From the NCBI GenBank assembly GCA_934487205.1, contig CAKSRS010000003.1, forward strand, positions 18,711 to 82,710: a stretch of 64,000 bases of DNA. The letters run 5' to 3'. This stretch comes from an uncultured Clostridia bacterium. GTDB taxonomy: Bacteria > Bacillota > Clostridia > UBA1381. The notes below the pieces were generated by a model that saw only the letters and a list, made by a program, of their open reading frames with translations, was not told where the DNA came from and did no database searches. Shown piece by piece: positions 58,948 through 64,000 of this stretch. A program made the position numbers and the translations under genes. How positions within the stretch are numbered: position 1 is the first letter of the stretch; every line of letters starts with the position of its first letter.

Positions 58948-61827
58948 ATGAAATTTAAAAAGATTTTATCTGCATTTGCAGCAATTACTATGTCACTGTC
59001 CGCGTTTAATTTTTCATATGCGGAATCAACAGACAATGTTATTATTAATGAAACATTTCAGTCATATAATGACGGATATGTAGGCCAAGGCGGCGCTAAG
59101 GTTGAGCTGGACAGAACAAAAACTCATACTGCGGACAACACAGGCGCATTAAAGGTGAGTGCAACAAGTGCAACGCCGAAGGTGTATCATTATATTTATA
59201 ATTTTGATAAAAAACAGCAGAAACTTCAAGAAGGCGAAGCGTATCTTTTTAAAGCATACATATACGGTGAACGCATAAGCAAAAGTACAGCAAATGTAAA
59301 GTTATCATTTTTGTATGACGGTGTGTATTTTTATGCATCGGATTCTGTGAGCGTAAAGACCGGTGAATGGACGGAAGTTACACAATACTTTATTGCCGGC
59401 GTGAGTGACGCTCAGAACGTATTCCAAAGAAGAATTAACATTGAGTTTACTGATGCAACGGCAGGAACCGTTGCCGATGACAACTGCGATATTTTTTATG
59501 TCGATGATATGACAGTGGAAAAGCTGTCTAATGCAGATCAGTATTTTACAAAGACGACAAACAATTTTGGAAAGTTTGATAAAAGTATTGCATTGAAATA
59601 TGCTTTTGCCGGACTTGATGTTGCCAAGACGAAAAATGTGTTGACCACGGGCGAAACAACAGACCTTAAGGCATATTTACAAGACGGTGCAGCAGGTACA
59701 ACAGCATCAGCTTTGACAAGAAAGGTTGCTGACACACAGTATATAACCGCAACATCATCAGATGAATCCGTAGCAAGTTATGCAGAAGGAAAAATCACTG
59801 CAAAAGCAAGCGGAAATGCAGTTCTGACGTATACTTACAGCGATGGCGAAACCACAGCAACAATGCAGCAGCTTATCACGGTTTCCTCAAATACTGCAAA
59901 TATTATTGATACAAAATATGCAACCGTAACAGATCCGATTGACGCTGAAGATACTGCAAAGACTGCTATATTTGATAAAACTATAGATCTCGGTATTTCG
60001 GGAAATACACCGGCAGTTGTATCATATCGTATATATTTTAATGGTATAGCTGTCAATAATAACTACAGTAGATGTTTAGGCAAAACAGGCATATATTTCA
60101 GCGGAAGTACCTCGAAAAAGGAAAGCGTAAATGTACATGGTCAAACATATGATGGCTGTGACAGAATAGCAATGTTTCAAATAGGTGATAACTATTACCC
60201 AAGTACAGGTGTTCGAAATCTTCCGATTAATTCCGGTTGGAACAATCTGGATTTTGTGATTGATTACCCGACAGTTAACAGCTATGCTGACGGTTACATG
60301 AAAGTATCTCTTTATGTAAACGGAGAGATGAAAAATTCGCAGGAATTAAAATTTAGTGATTCGTCAAAAAATCTTTTGTTTACCGGTGATAAAAACGGTT
60401 CCTCCATTATAAATGACCTGACGGTTGTGTCCATGAAGGAGGATTTAAAGGTTAAGTCTACAAACCCGGCAACAGGCGAAAAACTTTCAACTCTTGACGA
60501 TATAGATGTTGAATTTAATCAGGCGCCGAATATAACTGATGTTTCGGCAGCAGCAAAGCTTTACATGGGCGATACGCAGATTGCGACAGAGAACACATTC
60601 TATGCGGCAAAAAATACACTTTCAGTAAGACCTATAGGCGGACTTAAAGCAAACACAAAATATACGCTTAAATTGGACAAAACAGTAATTAAAACTAACA
60701 CAAACGAAGAATTAGTCGGCGATACGGAATTGGTATTTACAACAGATTCAACTAAAATTTCAGATGTCGCAGGTGCGGGATATACGCTGCTTAATTCTCA
60801 ATATGATATGATAAGAAACGGCAACTATGCATTTGAGGGAAACGGCAAAATAATAACTGAAGATGGAAGCGCTACGCTGTGCCTGCCCAATTTAGTTGGC
60901 GGGAAAAATACAATTTCTGTTGCTGCCGAAGATACATTCCTTGCAACGAATGATGCAGACAGAGTTGTTGTTGAATTTGACACAAAAGTTGTTTCAAGCG
61001 GCGGAAATGATGAAACAGCGATATGGCTTGTATCAGCAAAAAACAATACAAAAGAAGGAACAATAACACAACTTGGTAAAACGCGTGACGGAAAGTCTGC
61101 ATCGTTTAATGTTATGTGGAATGAACTTTCAACAGGCGAAGACGGTACGGTAACGGCAGTGTATCCGAAAGGAAACGGTGAATTGCTGGACGGCGGCAAG
61201 TTATACCTTGCAAATAAGGGATATGCGCATGTGAAAATTATATATGATTTGAAACAGCAGAATGAAAGCGGTGATGTTGCGCAAACCGTTATACTGACGG
61301 TTGACGGCAAGGAGTACACATGCGGCCCGAAATATTCAACGTTTATCAGAGAGGCTTGCACGGGTATAACGAATATTACAGGTGTTAGTGTCAGCATGAA
61401 TATGTATGATATCAACAGAACTGTATATTTAAAGAATGTAAACATGTATGCACTTAAATATGACCCTGATTCAATGCCAAGTGCAGAAATAACTATGGGT
61501 GAGCTCTCAGATGAAGAATTAAATACTATTACCAATGCGGCACAGCTTAACGGCAAGAAGGTATCTTTTGAGGCGGCACTGACAAATTATAAGCTTGAGA
61601 GTAATCAAAATTATACAATTATTGTTGCAGCATTTGATAAAGACACAAACAAGCTTATTGATATGTCGCATGAGAATGGTACTGTAGCTGTAGGTAAAAC
61701 GGCAAAATTTGAAGGCGAGTTGGATTTGACGGCATACACAACAGGAACGGCAGTAATAAAAGTATTTGCATGGAACAGTTTCAGTGGGGCGGTTCCGCTT
61801 ACAGAAGCATTTACTTATCAATTTTAA
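58948..61827 (+). CDS. Large secreted protein with carbohydrate-binding-like, Big-like and SbsA Ig-like domains
   Basis: A 959-residue exported protein with signal peptide ending FNFSYA near residue 25. Residues about 30-195 resemble a CBM4/9-like jelly roll (INETFQSYNDGYVGQGG). A Big-like segment follows (ITATSSDESVASYAEGKI, near 265-310), then a laminin-G-like region, an SbsA-type Ig-like domain (STNPATGEKLSTLDDIDVEF to LVFTTD) and a beta-rich C-terminus. No catalytic motif is visible. It probably binds polysaccharide outside the cell. GGGAGG precedes the ATG, 14 bases after the binding-protein gene. Confidence 0.82.
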   Translation: MKFKKILSAFAAITMSLSAFNFSYAESTDNVIINETFQSYNDGYVGQGGAKVELDRTKTHTADNTGALKVSATSATPKVYHYIYNFDKKQQKLQEGEAYLFKAYIYGERISKSTANVKLSFLYDGVYFYASDSVSVKTGEWTEVTQYFIAGVSDAQNVFQRRINIEFTDATAGTVADDNCDIFYVDDMTVEKLSNADQYFTKTTNNFGKFDKSIALKYAFAGLDVAKTKNVLTTGETTDLKAYLQDGAAGTTASALTRKVADTQYITATSSDESVASYAEGKITAKASGNAVLTYTYSDGETTATMQQLITVSSNTANIIDTKYATVTDPIDAEDTAKTAIFDKTIDLGISGNTPAVVSYRIYFNGIAVNNNYSRCLGKTGIYFSGSTSKKESVNVHGQTYDGCDRIAMFQIGDNYYPSTGVRNLPINSGWNNLDFVIDYPTVNSYADGYMKVSLYVNGEMKNSQELKFSDSSKNLLFTGDKNGSSIINDLTVVSMKEDLKVKSTNPATGEKLSTLDDIDVEFNQAPNITDVSAAAKLYMGDTQIATENTFYAAKNTLSVRPIGGLKANTKYTLKLDKTVIKTNTNEELVGDTELVFTTDSTKISDVAGAGYTLLNSQYDMIRNGNYAFEGNGKIITEDGSATLCLPNLVGGKNTISVAAEDTFLATNDADRVVVEFDTKVVSSGGNDETAIWLVSAKNNTKEGTITQLGKTRDGKSASFNVMWNELSTGEDGTVTAVYPKGNGELLDGGKLYLANKGYAHVKIIYDLKQQNESGDVAQTVILTVDGKEYTCGPKYSTFIREACTGITNITGVSVSMNMYDINRTVYLKNVNMYALKYDPDSMPSAEITMGELSDEELNTITNAAQLNGKKVSFEAALTNYKLESNQNYTIIVAAFDKDTNKLIDMSHENGTVAVGKTAKFEGELDLTAYTTGTAVIKVFAWNSFSGAVPLTEAFTYQF

Positions 61828-61927
61828 TTTAAAGGTTTGGCGGTGTTTACAATCTCAATGGTTGTAAACACCTGCCATACAGTTTTTAACGGTCAGGCCG
61901 GATACGGCGGAGAACAGAGGAGATTGC

Positions 61928-64000
61928 ATGAAAAAAATAATAAGTACGATTTTAAGCATAATTCTCGGCATATCAATGCTGCCGTGCCGCGCGGTTTTGG
62001 CGGCGGACAAGATTATAGTGATTGATACAGTTAACGTAGATATGCAGAGTAAAGCAGTAAATGTTGAGGGGATCGTCAATGGCGGCATGGGACACAGAAC
62101 GGTTACGCTGCGTGTGGCGGAACAAGATACCGATTTTGTAAATCCGGCAGAAGATACAATACAGAATATAGCAGAAATACAAACAGATATATCAGGCAAG
62201 TTTAAATACAGTTTTGAACTAAATACCGACAGGATTTCAGAAGGTACGGAAGTATTTGACATTTATGCAACATATGCAAATACGGGTGATACATGTAAGG
62301 CAGAATTTTCTGCGGTAAACAGTTATGAGTCTGTAATGAAAGATAGCGTGATTTTGAATATAGGTAATAAAAACGCTATTGTTTACGGTGAAAGACAGAT
62401 TATTGATAATGAACCGTACATTTATGAAGGAAAAGTGTATGTTAATGCAGAATTTTTAAACAAAACATTTAAAACAAAGTTTTCCGGCGATGTAGATATT
62501 GATACGCTTGAAGGAAAACATGTATATATTGATAACGGTATAGTATTAATAAGTGAAAAAGAGATAACGGCAAACGTCGGATTGTTTTCGCGTGATTTCG
62601 GCATATATGTATCGAATGATGGTGATGACGCAAACAGCGGACGCATTGAATCGCCGGTAAAAACGCCGGAAAGAGCTTTGGAGTTATCGGAAAATTTTCG
62701 TGGTTTTGACGGTTGCCGTATTTACATAAAAGGCGGAGAATATAATCTTGGCCATAGTTTGGAAATTAACGGAAAGAAAAATATAACGATTGATGCATAT
62801 GCAAACGAAAAAGTTACTTTTTGTGCAAGTGTAAATCTTGCACGAGATGATTTTCTCAAGGTTGAAGATGAAAATGTTTTATCAAGAGTGGGTGCAGCTG
62901 CAAGAGATAAACTTGTGTATGTTGATTTGAGTGCGTATATGAGCAAAATAGAAACGGCAAAAACGCTTGGTTTAAACGGTTACTATAAGTTGTATGCAGA
63001 TAACAGAAAACAGCAGCTTGCGCGCTATCCCGATGTGGATTATACAACGTTTTCAAATATTGACGGCACTTCCGAAATTGCGTTTACGGATAATGAACGT
63101 GCTGAAAACTGGAATGCAGATGATGCATATCTAATTTGGTTTAATAATGTCTACAGTATATGGAGCAGACCGATTACGTGTGCCGATGGTGCAACAACAA
63201 TTAATAAAAAAGATATGCTCGGAAACAAGGGTGCGGCGGTAAATATCCTTGATGAATTAACAATGCCGGGGGAATGGTACATTGATGTTTCATCAAAGCG
63301 GCTTTACTATTGCCCGGAAAGCACATGCGAAAATATTGAATTGACAACGGGAAACTATAGCATTTTTGATATAAATAACAGTGAAAATATAACGATAAAG
63401 AGCATTGAAATCGGGAAAAATAACGCAAATGCGGTTACGATTTCGGACTGTGTGAATGTATCCTTGGACGGTGCGGAAGTTCATGCTGCCGGCGGAAGGG
63501 GCGTAGAAATTACAAAGTCCAAAAACTGCGGCGTCAAAAACAGTGAAATTCATGACGTTGCATATTCGGGAGTATTTGTAAGCAGCGGCGACATTCCGAC
63601 TCTTACCCCGGGCGATAATTATGTTCAAAATTGCCATATATATGACTATGCGGCAGAATCCGTAAATAAAGGCGGCGTTTCTATGGAAGGAATGGGCAAT
63701 ATCGCAAGAAACAATGTTATTCATGATTCTGCAAGCCAGGGTGTGTTCCTTGAACCAAAAAGCAACGGAATGATTATTGAAAACAATGAGATATATAATG
63801 TAGTGCGAGGTTTATCCGATGCCGGTGCGATTTACGGAATTAACGTAAAGGAATATACCGGTACAAAAATTTTGAATAACTATGTGCATGACTTAACAAA
63901 ATCGTATAACAATTGGGGCGGAATTCATGGGATTTATCTTGATAACGGCACATCGGGATTTACCGTGTCCAACAATATTGTTGCGGACAGTCTTTCAGCC
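61928..64000 (+). CDS. Secreted parallel beta-helix protein, polysaccharide-lyase-like (3' truncated)
   Basis: An open frame of 691 codons from ATG 61928 to the last base of the window without a stop. AGAGGAG precedes the ATG; the signal peptide ends near AVLAA (about residue 26). Residues 205-255 (DFGIYVSNDGDDANSGRIES, then a GGEY strand) are the usual entry to right-handed beta-helix lyases and glycosidases. From about 430 the repeated strands ENITIKSIEIGKNNANAV, KNCGVKNSEIHDVAYSGVF, RNNVIHDSASQGVFLEPKSN and IENNEIYNVV form the helix. It could be a pectate lyase-like, PL or GH enzyme; catalytic residues cannot be assigned from this part. Confidence 0.85.
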   Translation, partial: MKKIISTILSIILGISMLPCRAVLAADKIIVIDTVNVDMQSKAVNVEGIVNGGMGHRTVTLRVAEQDTDFVNPAEDTIQNIAEIQTDISGKFKYSFELNTDRISEGTEVFDIYATYANTGDTCKAEFSAVNSYESVMKDSVILNIGNKNAIVYGERQIIDNEPYIYEGKVYVNAEFLNKTFKTKFSGDVDIDTLEGKHVYIDNGIVLISEKEITANVGLFSRDFGIYVSNDGDDANSGRIESPVKTPERALELSENFRGFDGCRIYIKGGEYNLGHSLEINGKKNITIDAYANEKVTFCASVNLARDDFLKVEDENVLSRVGAAARDKLVYVDLSAYMSKIETAKTLGLNGYYKLYADNRKQQLARYPDVDYTTFSNIDGTSEIAFTDNERAENWNADDAYLIWFNNVYSIWSRPITCADGATTINKKDMLGNKGAAVNILDELTMPGEWYIDVSSKRLYYCPESTCENIELTTGNYSIFDINNSENITIKSIEIGKNNANAVTISDCVNVSLDGAEVHAAGGRGVEITKSKNCGVKNSEIHDVAYSGVFVSSGDIPTLTPGDNYVQNCHIYDYAAESVNKGGVSMEGMGNIARNNVIHDSASQGVFLEPKSNGMIIENNEIYNVVRGLSDAGAIYGINVKEYTGTKILNNYVHDLTKSYNNWGGIHGIYLDNGTSGFTVSNNIVADSLSA

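Overview
The window looks like a chromosomal segment of a spore-forming, strictly anaerobic Firmicute of the class Clostridia, probably a plant- or host-glycan degrader of the gut or rumen. The evidence is an alpha/beta-type small acid-soluble spore protein, [FeFe] hydrogenases with the HydE maturase, a fermentative AdhE, Gram-positive style GGAGG ribosome binding sites, ClpE, IreB, YesM/YesN-type regulators and LplB/YtcP-type sugar permeases. No 16S gene is present, so family and genus cannot be fixed; a pectin-degrading lineage is a reasonable guess from the beta-helix and GH36 genes.

Layout. 1-5.9 kb: glycan and salvage genes (truncated CDS, PnuC-like transporter, sialidase-family protein, secreted beta-helix protein with a 54-residue partner, GH36 alpha-galactosidase). 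5.9-15.5 kb (minus strand): a fermentation and hydrogen module, LysR regulator, then adhE, a phosphotransferase, two thioredoxin-like [2Fe-2S] proteins, a PAS-containing sensory [FeFe] hydrogenase, a PP2C/SpoIIE phosphatase and a group-B-like [FeFe] hydrogenase. A Rex-like palindrome lies on the adhE -10 box. 15.9-18.9 kb: Gfo/Idh/MocA oxidoreductase plus two TIM-barrel sugar epimerases. 19-21.7 kb: BlaI and an M56 sensor-protease. 22-30 kb: tRNA-Leu and tRNA-Gln, an HTH protein, an isolated EutS-EutP pair, IreB, a PHP phosphatase, an HtrA homologue without its catalytic Ser and His, an RNase M5-like Toprim protein, an ABC exporter and two HAD hydrolases.

30-41.7 kb: ClpE, an orphan MetQ-like lipoprotein with a short upstream reading frame, HydE, tRNA-Thr, SASP, a probably leaderless DUF2752 gene, a CpXC protein, an ABC amino-acid importer under a lysine riboswitch, and a TrpB2-like gene whose leader carries (U/G)AG triplets at 5-nt spacing before a terminator, the arrangement of a TRAP attenuator. 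41.8-49.5 kb: housekeeping genes (TypA, YhbY, a NadD-YqeK fusion, a second secreted-protein plus small-peptide cassette, an antiporter, rpsB-tsf). 49.5-52.5 kb: a remnant of an integrative or plasmid-like element (RepA initiator, two paralogous small proteins, about 800 bases of structured non-coding DNA, a response-regulator fragment). 52.5-64 kb: a polysaccharide utilisation locus with a divergent YesM/YesN two-component system, LplB/YtcP permeases, a solute-binding lipoprotein and two large secreted proteins, the last cut by the window end.

The strongest candidates for under-described biology are the TRAP-like trpB2 leader, the hydrogen-sensing adhE operon with its Rex-like site, the paired secreted-protein/small-peptide cassettes and the catalytically dead HtrA homologue.
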